Shown piece by piece: positions 28,379 to 41,060 of a stretch of 64,000 nt of DNA. Source of the DNA: Paramacrobiotus metropolitanus (Eukaryota > Tardigrada > Eutardigrada > Parachela > Macrobiotidae); contig NW_026570270.1 of the NCBI RefSeq assembly GCF_019649055.1, positions 558,001 to 622,000 on the forward strand, in the 5' to 3' direction. The position numbers and the translations under genes are program-made. How positions within the stretch are numbered: the first letter of the stretch is position 1; every line of letters begins with the position of its first letter. A model generated the notes under the pieces. The model was not told the origin of the DNA and did no database searches. It saw nothing but the letters and a program-made list of their open reading frames with translations.

Positions 28379-31300
28379 ATGGCCGAGGCGATACTAAGTG
28401 TTGCGAAGATTGCGGAAGTAGCTGGCCACTGTTATAGCGCTGGAAGGACGGCGCATCGTGTTTCCCAGAATGCAAATTAAAGGCAAACCTTTTTAGGTTG
28501 CGGCCTTAACATCATCATCATGGATGTGTGGGAAAAACGCCAACATAACTTTCACCAACGAGAAGCTCCTTTTAATGGTATTCAGTCACGGCGATACGTG
28601 GACGAACCCGTCGCTTACCGTAATTGACCTCACCGACTCCAACCAGCCTCATGTTAAAGAGACAATCGTCTTCGAAAGACATGCTCTAAATATGAGCAGT
28701 ATCACACGGTTTACTATAAGTTCTGACGATCGCTTTATCCTTGTACAAGGTAAGCAATTCTGTTTGTAGTGTACGTACATATATAGACTGTACCTATTGT
28801 CGTATAGCAACGATGGTTATTGTGATACTTCTTACTTGTTGTTATTACCAGTTATCATTCAGTACTTGAAGTATCGATTGTACTGATGTGTGGTTAATGA
28901 ATAAATATTAACTGCAATACGGAGAGACTTCACACTGTTCGTGTCAAACGCAGGCAAAAATTAGGCTTTGTGACAATGTGATCAACGTGTACCTTGACGA
29001 TGCCCATTGCTCGAATGTTTCAGACGGGGCTAATGTAGCCTGGTTAGTTGAAAGGAATAACGTTGATGGAAAGAAAGTCAAACTGAATCAGGGTCGTCCT
29101 GTTTATTTTTCTCAATGGTTACGTCACCACGGGATTCTGCTGGTGTCCAGCAGCGAAACCATCCATGTAAATACGTTCAATAACTACGTCTTTCGAAGAC
29201 AACGGATAAAGAAAGGGTTGAAAGGGCAGATGGTTACGGACTGTCAGGAAAGCCAGCTTGACAACTGGTACTTCGCTGCGGTAATTCAGCTTAATGTGAG
29301 TATTAGTAGCATATTTGTTTTACCAGCAAACGTTTTTGTCTTCACGCATATACATCAACATTTCCGCGCGATATGTAAAGATTATAAGTCTGAAAAACGT
29401 CTAAGTCTCTAATAAATAATGGGTACGACTATTGCCACCCCTCGTACCCCCTTTTGACTATTGTCACCCCCTTTCTCACACTCTTTGACTATTGGCGTCT
29501 ACTGCCACCCCTTGGCCATTTCTTATAAGAGTTCAAGACACGGGAATCAAGATTGTGAACCAGTGGAAAGGTACAAAATCTGTGTGGAAAAGGAGCAGCC
29601 ATATGTACTTGACTCGGCGCTGCCGGCGTAACCCTCGATACCACTTCTGTGGGCACCACTGATTAAGAGAACCGGAAACAATGTCACCGGGAATCTTTTT
29701 TCGCGCGCGCAGTCCCAAGGGAATGGTCATAATTGTGGACTTTTCGCGATAGAATTCGCTGCGGAAGTCATTAGCACAAGAAATCCTGAAGATGCTAATT
29801 TTAACGTAAAAAAATATGGCCGCATATTAGCGATGCGTCAAGTGTCCCTAAGCTTCGCTTGGCGTCTCTCCCTGCCGGTGGTGACAGGGAAAAAAGAGCA
29901 GCTGGTTGCAAAATTAAAGCAATAAATCGAAAGGTGGTGGGAATAGCCAAAAGGGCGTGTGGTAAGGAGTGACAATAGTCAAAGGGGGTGTCTATTTTAT
30001 TTAAATAAAGGGGTGGCAGTAGTCAAAAGGGGGTGCAAAGGGATGACAACTGCCATTTCCATAAATAATTCTGTGGTTCCGTTAGTATCTGCACAAGACA
30101 ATAACCCAAGCGCTCTAGAATGCTTTATATTTTTAATGTGCGTTTCTTACAGACTCATCAACCGAAAGGATTTCTGGAACTTTACTGCATTAGGGATTAT
30201 AAGATCGTGCCAGAGGTTATTGACGGATTTGCTGGTACATTCTTGTACGCAAGTCATGCGGCTTCCAAGAGATTTTGGTTGCCGATGTTGATTGGCAAGG
30301 AGATTGCCTGATTTTAAGAAACACCAAGCTAAAACAGGAAGACTCCATAAGAATGGGAAAATATGTATCTGTTATTAAAACATTAAGCATACGTACCGCG
30401 ATTCTGACCGGGGAAAACTGCAAATTTAAAGCGGAAAACGATATTCCCGTTGCGGTTAGGGTAAGGTCACCACTTTACTACTCGTATGCAAATTAAATCA
30501 AAGTTCCTTAGAAAAGGTGCTTGAGCTTTGTCATTCGAGGTTCTGAATTTATGTTTCGTAAAACAGAAGTCTCCTATTTTTGCGAATGACCGCACATATG
30601 GTCGACTTATGCTTTACATTTTGTTTAACATATGTACGTATACAGTACTCGATTACTTCGATTATTTCGACCATTACTTTGAGCTCAGTCTTATAAAGAT
30701 TTGTAATGCCATTCCATGCTTAACCGAGCATAGTTATAAGTTTATAACTGTAATTCAGAAACGTGGAAGTCTTCAACTTTATTAGCTGTTGATTCAGGTG
30801 GAAGACGGTGGTACTGATTGCCCTCTTGCAATTGTTGTGACCAAGAAAGGATATATGCATTTATTCGACTACCGCATTATGTGCCATTTGGAGTCGAAGC
30901 GAATTTTCACCGGTATCGCTACCGTTTCCGTTGTGGGACCTTTACGCAAGCCGGGGCTACTGACTGTTGTAGATAGCGAAGGAAAAGTAATTATTAGATA
31001 ATCCAGTATCTATTTATTTCCGAAAGTAACGTCAACCTTACCCTTGTGCTGTTTTGATCTGCGTAGGTATGGGAAGCTGCAGTCTCCCTGGAAAATATTG
31101 TGCCGGTTCTTGTAGCTAAACATTCACCCCGCGAATCGGTAGAATACGCTCTGCTGTGCAAGCGTCCATTGAGGAACGATGTTTTCATGTCGACATTCGA
31201 GGGTCTATTACGTTACGATAAACCAGATTTCGGTGCCATTCTTCCCTTCTGCTTGTTAAACACCGGTCATTTGACAGTGGTTCAGAGTCAGCAAGTGCTT

Positions 31301-32503
31301 ACTGAGTGCTTTAGAGGTTCACTGGGAATACTGCACTTTTCAGGATATATAACACAGCTCTCTCTGCAGTTATTCCAGCGGGTCAGCTTGGAATGGGTGG
31401 TTGCTCTTTATGAGCGTAATGAGACTGCTCCCAATGGCGGAGGTAAGTACTCGTAAAACGATACAGTAAACGGTGTATTTTTACTCTAAAATTTGAGTTG
31501 GGACTTTACCTCTTATATTAGAGTCAAAAATTTAGAACCGATCTAACAGGAGCAAAAAGTAAGTTCAATACATTTGTGTTCTGCACCTCTTTTAGGTCTT
31601 CTTAAGCTGCTAAATGTTCTTAGACTCCATTTGATGTCTAGCAGCGCTTGCCGAGGGAAACATGCTGGAACTGGCCAAGAAAATGTTTGTCGAAGGAAAA
31701 TGCTGGGCAGATGCTGTGCGCGTGCAGGTCAGTGATTACTAAAAACATGCAATCAGGCAAACAATGAGCAAAACTGCTCATACAGTGATACTTAGCATCT
31801 GTCCCACGCTACGCGCGCATGTAAAACTTTTGTGCATCAGGTACAGCTTTCGGAGAGGAGTAAAGATTTCCTTGCCGTTAAAGAATTAGCGTGCATGAGC
31901 GGAGATCCCACCCTGTTGACTGAAGTTGGCAAAATCTGTTTGGACAACGGTCATCTAAATTACGCCATGCAGTGCTTCTTAGATGCGAAATGCTTCACCT
32001 ATTATAACGAAATATGTCTGCTGGCGCAGATGGACAGCACCAACTGTAAATGTTTTTCTCTGGAGATCCGTCTGCAGAACTAAGAAAGCTGTCTTGATGC
32101 AGGTGAATGGAATTTACTTATTCGGTTTCTGGAAGGCATGCAACCCCCGGTCAAGAATTCCCGCTATACTGTAACGCTTGCGCTGGCCTATGGAAGGGCA
32201 CATCGTCTCGCAGATTTGAACAACCTCGGTAGGTGCCGTTTGTAGATGTACGGTACGTGGATGATTTTATTGATTGGTGTCGATGACTTGCTTTCACTGT
32301 ATCTGTACACAGTGGCCGAAGGGACCGGTTCAGCGGCTTCTCCCGAGTCTAAGCTCTGCCGAATATGCGAAGATGGTCCCAAGCAAATGGTGTTTGGGCC
32401 ATGCGGCCACCTGGTCACCTGTGAAGAATGTTCCAAGAAGGTCGATTTGTGTCCAGTTTGCCGCAGCCCAATACAGCAAAAGATGAGAACATATGACTCG
32501 TAA
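28379..32503 (+). pseudogene. Clathrin heavy chain-like RING protein, copy 1 (internally deleted, frameshifted)
   Basis: Recognisable exons: 28379-28417, 28497-28749, 29024-29295, 30153-30460, 30798-30986, 31067-31442, 31642-31727, 31841-32045, 32103-32228 and 32313-32503. Positions and phases match copy 2 (34078-39598). Two defects are visible. Exon 4 is 308 bp, not a multiple of three: it is open from 30153 to a stop at 30311, while the conserved VADVDW segment is read in another frame. Also, the equivalents of copy 2 exons 8-12 and parts of exons 7 and 13 are missing between 31443 and 31642. The propeller start, the last solenoid repeats and the RING (CRIC, PCGH, CEEC, CPVC) remain intact. 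An AATAAA lies at 32649. It is probably a pseudogene unless exon 4 reflects an assembly indel. Confidence 0.65.
29421..30056. mobile_element. MITE-like element in intron 3 of clathrin-RING copy 1
   Basis: The ends are inverted repeats of about 50 bp. The left arm (29421-29475) has two units of GACTATTGYCACCCC separated by CCCCCTTT; the right arm (about 30005-30056) is their complement, with GGGGTGGCAGTAGTCAAAAG. More copies of the unit occur just inside both arms (29489-29515 and 29942-29992). The ~630-bp insertion explains why this intron is 857 bp while the same intron in copy 2 is only 188 bp. It has no convincing transposase ORF. Confidence 0.65.
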
Positions 32504-34077
32504 AAAGGGAATCATGAGTGCCTTATAGCTTTGCAAACTATTGTCCCGGTTCACCCTGGAGCTTGAAAAAACCGAGAACCACCAAAATATGACGAACTGT
32601 AGCTGTACGTACATTAGCAGCTACATACTAATTCTAATGTATTGTAGCAATAAATATGGCGCATCTACATGTTAACCGGAGAAATGGATTTCGGTTGTTT
32701 ATTAGTGTTTAACTTATCTTAGTAGTGAAGTAGTGTGCCCACGTTTGCAATCTTTTGTTAAGTATTGTACTGGCTTTTGCCTGTTAAAGTATACGAAGTG
32801 GAAAATCGAGTAATGCATGGGCTTCTGTAAAACATTATGAGATTCTGGGTTTATAACCACTTTATCGCAAACTGGAAAATACGTCCACGGACTGAAAATT
32901 ATCTGGACAAAATACAATGTCGCTGTAATGGTGAACATTGCATTCGACAACCTGGGGTCCGAATGCACCATGGCAAACCAGTACACATCCGCCGGAATCC
33001 AGCAGATCAACACGGTAACCTTCGTCATAGTCGGCACAATAAGTGGTTTAACCCATATCCTTCTGATAACGCCCGATATCGGTCTGGTCTGGCCTTTTAC
33101 CAGAAATTCAGTACCCGAGTAGCTGCATTAATTAAAGAATTGGTACCTTGCGCTTTCATTTCGATTCTGAACTCTCACGGAGCCACGGCTACAAATCAGT
33201 CTGAATAGACACTACGAGTAGTGATTTAAAACAGTAATGCTGGATGAAGGAGTCAGGAGGAATGGCATATAAGGGCGCACTGCTACCTATAGAGTACTTG
33301 CAAATTCAGCGCGGAAACGCGGCTTCTGTCCTGGGGACGGTTGGGTGTTCTCGAGAGTTAGAAGAGTTATTTTTCTTGTTCTGATTATTGGTATTTAAAG
33401 TTTGAATGTAAATGGCACTGGCTTGTACAAGTTGATAATAAAGAATACACTTGCAAATTTTTATAATTAGGTCAACAAAAACGTACTGTAAATCTCAGAG
33501 AAACCAAGGATAAAGTCGCTAAGTTACCAGAAAGATAGGTGAAGTGGCCAACATCTTGGCGCAACCGGAATCCCCCACCCTATTTTTATGACTGAACACT
33601 AATTAAAGTGATGATACATTTACGCGATAACGTGAACGCGTTCCTGGCACTTTATGTAAAGCGGTGAGTACCGTTATTAACTGCAATTACAGTTTAAGGC
33701 AACCCACAAACAACGATAAGATGTTGTAAATGTATATAGTATCTTTGATGACGTTATTCCCGGTGGTGATAAGTTGATAACGCACGCCGCCATACACACG
33801 TGCAGTTGCAGCCGTATGTGGTTTCCGCAGATGAGCAAAACGCTAATTTCTACTGAATCTACAAATTTATGTGTTTTGTACTTTAACTGCTAACTGAGCA
33901 GTTAGCAATAGGGCTAGTACTGCTATACTGGCATATGGCATTGGATTGATTGTTTTTCAGGTTTACTGGCGTTTTGCGCTGTTTATCTCCGAAATCAAGC
34001 TAACAAATCTCTCCAGATCGAAACTTTAAACCAAATCAGTAGAATTGCAGCTCGATTGTAATAAGTGCCTCCCTATA
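32504..34077. other. Spacer between clathrin-RING copies 1 and 2, with duplicated 3' flank
   Basis: It contains the 3' UTR of copy 1. A block at about 32863-33100 is similar to 39918-40165 downstream of copy 2. Both start TATCKCAAACTG and share TGGCAAACCA, then CATCCGCCG, GATCA and TGATAACGCCCG. The block shows no consistent conserved reading frame in the two copies. It appears to be part of the duplicated unit. Confidence 0.5.
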
Positions 34078-37000
34078 ATGACCCAGACGCCCAAATACGG
34101 CATGATGGAACCGATACTCAGTGTTACAACGATTGCTGAGGTAACTAGGCATCAATGTTGCGGTGATAGTGGGGTCACTGGGGTAACTGGACTGGGGTAC
34201 GCTATGTACATATTGCACAATCTGGAGCATTAAGAAAAACATTTCAGGTTGCGGTGTTAACATCATCATCATGGGTGCACGGGAAAAATCTCAGCATACT
34301 TTCCACCAAGAACAAGCTTCTTCTAACGATCCTCAGTCAAGGCGATACGTGGACGTGCCCATCGCTAACTGTGATTGACCTCACCGACTCAAAGCAGCCT
34401 TGTGTCAAAGAAACGACTATCTTCGAAAAACATATTTTAAATATACCCAATATTATACGATTTACTCTCAGTCCTGATGGGAGCTCCGGCCTTGCGCAAG
34501 GTATGCATTCGAATGCTTTTGAGGTTTCGGTAGAGCTTGGAGAGTAGAAAAACTTCTAGAGAAGTACATAAATTGCTTTAAACAATGCAAAAATTTCTGG
34601 TAAACCGTTACTTCTTGTTTTTTTCTGAACTTCTTAATTAACCGCTTGTTTTGTGTGGGTGAACGCACATCCATTTACTGTTGATTTACATATGTGTCGT
34701 ATCACAGTAATATGCTATTGGACTATGAGATACAGTGAGTATCACTGTTCTTGCACTCCCGTAAAAGCGTGTGCTTTAATGAAAACTTTTATTTCGAAAA
34801 TTCTGGATGCTGTAGACGGGGCAAATGTGGCATGGTTAGTTGGAAAGGATGGTGTCAATGGAACGAGAGTCAAACTGAACCAGGGTCAACCTGTTTGCTT
34901 CTCTCAATGGGTAGCTCCAAAAGGGATTGCACTGATATCCGACCGGGAAACCATCCGCGTGAACACGGATAACAAAGTTCTCTTGCAAAGAGAAAGGATA
35001 AACGATGTGTCGAAAGGTCAAACGATTACTGACTACCAGAGATCCCCACTGTTCTCCTGGTGCTTTGCTGCACTGGCTCAGTTAAATAATGTAAGGAGCC
35101 GTAGCACATACCGGTACTTTGCCGAAAAACTTGTATTCGTTTATGTTTTTCCTTCGGGACATTTAAAAATTATCATGGTAGAAAAAGATACATTCATTTG
35201 TAACTGCACATTGCAAATAATGGGCAAACTGAAACACTCGAAAGGCTGCATTTTGTCGATATCGATGCTCGTACCTAGATTCACCACCCAAAAGGATTTC
35301 TGGATATTCACACCGTCAACTATGGACAGTCGGCCCCGATCTTTATTGACGGTTTTGCTGGTGCATTTCTGCCTTCCGATGGTCGGGACTGGGAACAAGA
35401 AATCCTGGTTGCCGATGTTGACTGGCACGAAGACTGCCTGATTTTTAAAAACATAACACTAACCCATGAAGGCTTCCTGCCAAGGGGAGAAGATGTGTTT
35501 CCTATTAATATTTCGAACATACGAAGTACAAAGCTGACAAATGTAAACTGCACATTTACAACGGAAAACGACATTCCCATTGCGGTTAGGGTAAGGTCAT
35601 ATAATTATCATGCGCATTTAAACCAGAAGTTCCACAGGAACGGTGCTTATGTTCCATTTTTAAGTAAGTGGTCTAAACTCATAATTGTGTTCCCTAAAAT
35701 GGCCGTTGAACAGCAACTCATTTAAAATTTTGTATTTTTAAGGCAGCTCGCTTTTTTATATGCTTTAATATTTTGACTATCAATTGGCCAAGATCAAAAG
35801 GTGGTCTGCAAACGTTGGCTGACACGATTAACCGGTCTAATTATTGAACAGAATTGTAAATAAAAAATTTTGAATAACCTCGTTTTTACAGTTTTTGATA
35901 TCTGTTTAGGTGGACCACGATGCTGACAATATTTCACTTGCCGTTGTTGTGACCAAAAAGGGGTATCTCCATTTATTCGACTACCGCCTCATGTGTCATT
36001 TGGAGACAAAGAGAATTCTCACCGGTTTTACTACCGTCTGCGCTGTGGGACCCCTACGAAAGGAGACGCGACTGACCGTTGTCGATAGCGAAGGAAAAGT
36101 ATTATTCCGCATGGATCGATTTCGTTCCAGATTTGTTGCTAAAGAAGCGTTAATCGTATCATCGTTCGGTTTTGATAACTAGGTGCAAGAAATTGAAATC
36201 TCCTTGGACAATATCGTGCCGGTGTTTGTAGCCAGAAATCTACCGAACGAAGCAGTAGTATACGCAGAGCTAATCGGTCGTCCGTTGAGGAATAACGCTT
36301 TCATGTCGGCATTCTTGGGCCTTGTGCGGCACGAGGCCCCAGATTTTTGTTTAATTCTTTCTTTCTGCTTACTGAACACCGACCATCTAACCAAACTTCA
36401 GGGTCAGGAAGTGCTCACTGAATGCTTTAGAGGTGCACTGAGACTTCCACAGTTCGAAACGCGTTTAATGCAACTGGCTTTCCTGTTATACGAGCGAGTA
36501 GGTTTGGAATGGGTGATTGCTCTATATGGGACTGGCTCGAACGATAAGGGTAAATCGAGCATGAATTTAAGTGTGCACGATTTGTGCCAGCACCTGTATA
36601 TGTACTGCAGTTGCCTGTAAGGGTTTGCAGATAACGAACTCGAAGCCTATATGTAGCTGCAAAATCTGCTTGCGAAATCAGCATGAACAGTGCGTAATTT
36701 TGATAACACTATTAAGCTGTTTGTGGATTGAATTTGTTTTGTAGGACTGCTTATGCTACTAAAAGAAGTTCCACTTCCTGTAATGTCCCTAAGCATCCTT
36801 TGCAAGTATATCACAGTACGCATTTACAGTAAATCCTTTATTGCGCACTTGGTGCACAATAAAGACTAAAGGTAAGTATTTCGCAGCTCGCGGTGCAAAA
36901 CGGAGATATGGGCAGTTTGATGTGGCATGAAGAAGTTGATTATGGTGATCGCATTCCACATGCGGAAAGTGTTGTTGACTTTCTGGTCTCCGGAAACTTA

Positions 37001-39598
37001 CCAGCTCAGCTGATTGATCCTCTTCTTGAAAAGCTCTGTATCAGAGTAAAATGTCTTGACCGATTGGTTTCCTTTCGCATGGCCAAAGGCTTCCCTGTAC
37101 AACTACGCTTCCTGCTTGAACAACTGGAGCTTACAGTACGACTAGTTTCGGTTTCCCCAGTTCTGTTTTTAACTTCCACTAAATTAATTTGGCAAACACA
37201 ACAATGATTTTAGGACAAGAGAGCACAATTGCTCCGGATAATGACAAAAGTAGCGTTGCCTTTGCTGGACCGATTCACCGGTGATATTATGTTGCAGTTG
37301 GAACGACAGCTTGATCTTGACCTGAATTTGGAGCTTCTAAGAAGCATCTACAGAAACGTAGTGGTCGAGATGATTCGACAAGACAAACGGTATATTACAA
37401 CGTTTCTACTTAAAATAAGTTAATCAAGTAAAAAGAGTGTTTTTATTATAGAACGGCGGCTGTTCGTTTCATGGGATATTTAGCCAAAAAAGGCATTCCT
37501 GACGCTTACATTTATACGTGTTTGATTACATACTACGCATCCAAAAATCGTTTATCTGAATTGAAAAGTTTGCTCAGGTGTGCATGGATTTTTTGGAATT
37601 TAATTCGTTGTAAGTTGTAACATACAGATGCATAAGCATAAATTTTGGATCCACTGATCATGCAAAGGTTAATTTATCGCTTAAATTTTATGAAGGGTTT
37701 TAATTTTTTTATGATAGAGATAACCAGTTCTACTCAGCGGCGGTAGTCGGTAAATGGTGTGAAGTGTCCAGCGATCCTAGAATTACACCACTGGCGCTAT
37801 TTATATATGAGGAACGGGAGCTGGACGACGATTTCCTCCGTGTATGCTTAGTTTGGACTTTGGAACAACTTTAGTCCTGTATTGTTGTAGTTGAAAGCGT
37901 GAGACTAACTCTCGTCCCTTCAGGTCACGAACAAATTTGGCTATTTCCGGCAGCAGGCAGGTTATCTGCTAAAGCGTCACAGCGAAGTTCTTTGGCAAAG
38001 AGTGCTGGATGCAAACAGCAATCCTAAGCGCGCTAGCCTTGTGTATGCTATGTTATTTTTGGACGAAAATACAACAGCTTTCAATAATTTTGACCACATT
38101 GTGGTGCTGCTGACCGTTATTAGAAAAACCGATCTGATTTCACACACACAGCTGCTCATTCGGAAACTGTTAAGGAAAGGCTACAACAACGAGCAGGTCA
38201 GGTATGGCAAAACGTGTAAAATGTGTACAAGTCCAGACTGACCGTGTTAGTGTCCTTACAAAAACAATGAGATTATCTAACTCCAGTGAAGATTGTGTCC
38301 CGGTATTATACAGATTTCTACAGCGCTTTTCTGTCCAGTGTCTTGTGAATAGCCAACTACCGGAAGGCGAAATCGATAAGGAATACGGCGAACAGCTTAG
38401 CACGTACGATCCCTTGATAGTCGGAGCAGCGCTTGCAGAAGGGAGACTGCTTGAACTGGCCAAGAAAATGTTTGTACAAGGAAAGTGCTGGAGAGACGCA
38501 GTGCATGTGCAGGTTAATAAGTAGAAAACTATTCGTACTCGTCAAGGAGATCGTGATGGGATAATATTTCCCTTCCCTATAGTTATTACTTTGTAGTACT
38601 TTACGGCGACACTACTGGTAGCGTTTTGTAAAGAGAATATTCCTGGCAATTTCTGCACTGCGTGCATATGCAGGTGAGACTTGGGAGAGATATGATACTA
38701 GTTGACTTTTTGAGCAAAGATTGAGAAAGCCAGTTTTATCGTGGACGAAATGATGTTTTATTGTAAGCGTGTTACCTAACACAAAATGTATGCTGGTTTT
38801 GCTACTGATTTTGGTCAGCTGGTCTGCAGGTCTAGCGTCCAACGGACGAGAGTATAATGTTATACAAAGTAACATAGTTTACTGTACTCAAAACGTTTTT
38901 CGTACGTGCGTAATGCTTTTTTTATCAGATACAGCTATCGCAAAACAGCAAAGACTTCTTGACCGTTAAAGAATTAGCATGCACGAGCGGAGACCCGGGC
39001 TTATTGACCGAAGTTGGCAAGATCTGCTTAGACAACGGCGATTTGAATTACGCCATACAGTGCTTCCTGGATGCAAAATGTTTTCTCTATCATAACGAAA
39101 TATGTTTGCTGGCGCAGAAAGACGATATCAACTGTATGTTGTTTCCCTGGAAATTCTTGTTCATAGATCTAGTTCGCAGATAACTAAATATTCTGTTGCA
39201 GGTGAATGGAATTTACTGATCCGTTTTCTGGAAAGCGCGCAACCTCCGGTAAAAAGTTCCTGCATTACTGTAACGCTGGCACTGGCATATGGAAGGGCAC
39301 ATCGTCTGGCAGATTTGAACAAACTCGGTTAGAATTTGCAAGTGTCACTTTTACAAGTGTCTGCCCATGACGACTGTTAACGTAGCAACGATTTCGTATG
39401 TGTATAGTAGCTGGAGGAACCGGATCGATAGGTTCTCCTGATGCAAACCTTTGCCGAATATGCGACGATAGTCCCAAACGAATAGTATTTGTGCCATGCG
39501 GTCACCTAGCCACCTGCGAAGAATGCTCCAAGAAGGTCGATTTGTGTCCAATTTGTCGCAGCCCGGTGCAGCAAAAGATCAAAACATACGACGCGTAA
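34078..39598 (+). CDS. Clathrin heavy chain-like protein with C-terminal RING finger, copy 2 (intact)
   Basis: Sixteen exons: 34078-34140, 34248-34500, 34816-35090, 35279-35590, 35910-36098, 36183-36549, 36745-36815, 36887-37135, 37214-37389, 37452-37577, 37718-37841, 37924-38201, 38314-38512, 38929-39133, 39202-39327 and 39408-39598. All are in phase, giving 1067 residues; by homology the start may be 34102. Residues 1-364 resemble the clathrin terminal beta-propeller (LTVIDLTDSKQP, PIAVRV, TKKGYLHLFDY). Residues 365-1004 resemble clathrin leg repeats (NQFYSAAVVGKWCE, LDANSNPKRASL, STYDPLIVGAALAEGRLLELAKKMF, CEWNLLIRFLESAQ). Residues 1020-1057 are a C3HC4 RING (CRIC-x11-CGH-x3-C-x2-C-x6-CPIC), which would bind a ubiquitin E2. 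The clathrin proximal leg and trimerization domain are absent. HOPS/CORVET Vps proteins share this order of domains, but the residues match clathrin better. Function is inferred only: an endosomal or coat-linked ubiquitin ligase. Confidence 0.8.
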
Positions 39599-40417
39599 CT
39601 CACAATTGCCTGTCTGTAAAATTCGAGCACCATGCACCAGAGTGTAATGTGTTCTAGCCTTTATCTGCATATTTCTTTAGCTACGAAGTATTTATCGAGG
39701 TTGTGCTGCTTCCATTCGGTACTTTCGCCATTGGGAATGTTCATTTGTTCAACCGAAACTACTTAGTAAATGCTGATATCTTGTTACCTCACCGCTGAAT
39801 TAAAGAGAGGAATGTTTCGCAGCTTTAACCACTGATAAACATGAAAATACATCGCAAATGGAGAATACATAAAACAATGGGACTCTTTTAAAAGTTAAAG
39901 TTTTTGTGTTCATTTTATCTCAAACTGAAAAACCACATCAGCGGATAAAAAATCATTTGAGCTGAATACAATGTCGTTGTGATACTGAACACCGCACTCG
40001 AATCAGACGTCCAAATACACAATGGCAAACCAACAGACATCCGCCGAAAATTCAGCAGATCAGCACGCTAACCGACGTTATAGTCAGCACAATAAACGGC
40101 TCAACCCGTCTCGTTTTGATAACGCCCGTCATCGGTCTGGTTCTCCATGTCCCCGCTCTGGCCCGTTCTACAGCGGTCGTTCGGATATACTATAATTATA
40201 CCAGGCGCGACCTACTGACCTACTTTTAAGCGTTTTATATCCAACTTTTCTTCCTGAATCCAAAAACGTTGGTCCCGACTGAGGAAACTCAAACCTTCCA
40301 GACTTACAGACAAAAACAGAAAACCCGGCGCAACTCACAAATACTGCGTACTCACTGTGTTATTACATACGCTAAACAGCGAAACACAAAAACTGAAACA
40401 AAATCGCTTTCAAAACA
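39599..40417. other. 3' flank of clathrin-RING copy 2
   Basis: 3' UTR and the second copy of the duplicated flank (about 39918-40165, related to 32863-33100). The part from 40260 leads into the minisatellite. An ATG-initiated frame from 40269 opens into the repeat but has no independent support. Confidence 0.4.
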
Positions 40418-41060
40418 ACCTAAGAAACCTGAGAAACCTAAGAAACGTAAGAATAACGTAAGAAACCTAAGAAACCTAAGAAACCTGAGAAACCTAAGAA
40501 ACCTAAGAAACCTAAGAAACCTAAGAAACCTAAGAAACCTGAGAAACCTAAGAAACCTAAGAAACCTAAGAAACCTGAGAAACCTGAGAAACCTAAGAAA
40601 CCTAAGAAACCTAAGAAACCTAAGAAACCTGAGAAACCTAAGAAACCTAAGAAACCCAAGAAACCTAAGAAACCTGAGAAACCTAAGAAACCTAAGAAAC
40701 CCAAGAAACCTAAGAAACCTGAGAAACCTAAGAAACCTAAGAAACCTGAGAAACCCAAGAAACCTAAGAAACCTAAGAAACCTAAGAAACCTAAGAAACC
40801 TGAGGAATCTAAAAAACGTAAGAATAACCTAGGAAACCTATGAAACCTGAGAAACCTAAGAAACCTGAGAAACCTAAGAAACCTGAGAAACCTAAGAAAC
40901 CTGAGAAACCTAAGAAACCTAAGAAACCTAAGAAACCTAAGAAACCTAAGAAACCTAAGAAACCTAAGAAACCTAAGAAACCTAAGAAACTTAAGAAACC
41001 TAAGAAACCTAAGAAACCTAAGAAACCTAAGAAACCTAAGAATAACCTAAGAAACCAAAG
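40418..41060. repeat. 9-bp minisatellite (CCTAAGAAA / CCTGAGAAA)
   Basis: About 640 bp of a 9-bp unit, mostly CCTAAGAAA with interspersed CCTGAGAAA and rare CCCAAGAAA variants, with one interruption near 40808-40840. Because the period is a multiple of three, several frames stay open by arithmetic: RNL repeats and KKP/EKP repeats on the plus strand, GFL/GFSGF on the minus strand. Open frames through it are therefore not evidence of a gene. Confidence 0.95.

Noticed and set aside
29533-29730. Minus-strand ORF inside the MITE-like element as a transposase
   Set aside because: Only 65 residues, no catalytic motif, and it lies within a non-autonomous-sized element.
32863-33207. Small gene in the duplicated 3' flank
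   Set aside because: The similar block after copy 2 does not keep the same reading frame, so conservation reflects duplication, not coding.
40418-41060. CRISPR array or telomeric repeat
   Set aside because: There are no spacers between units, and the 9-bp unit is not a telomere repeat; the locus is eukaryotic.
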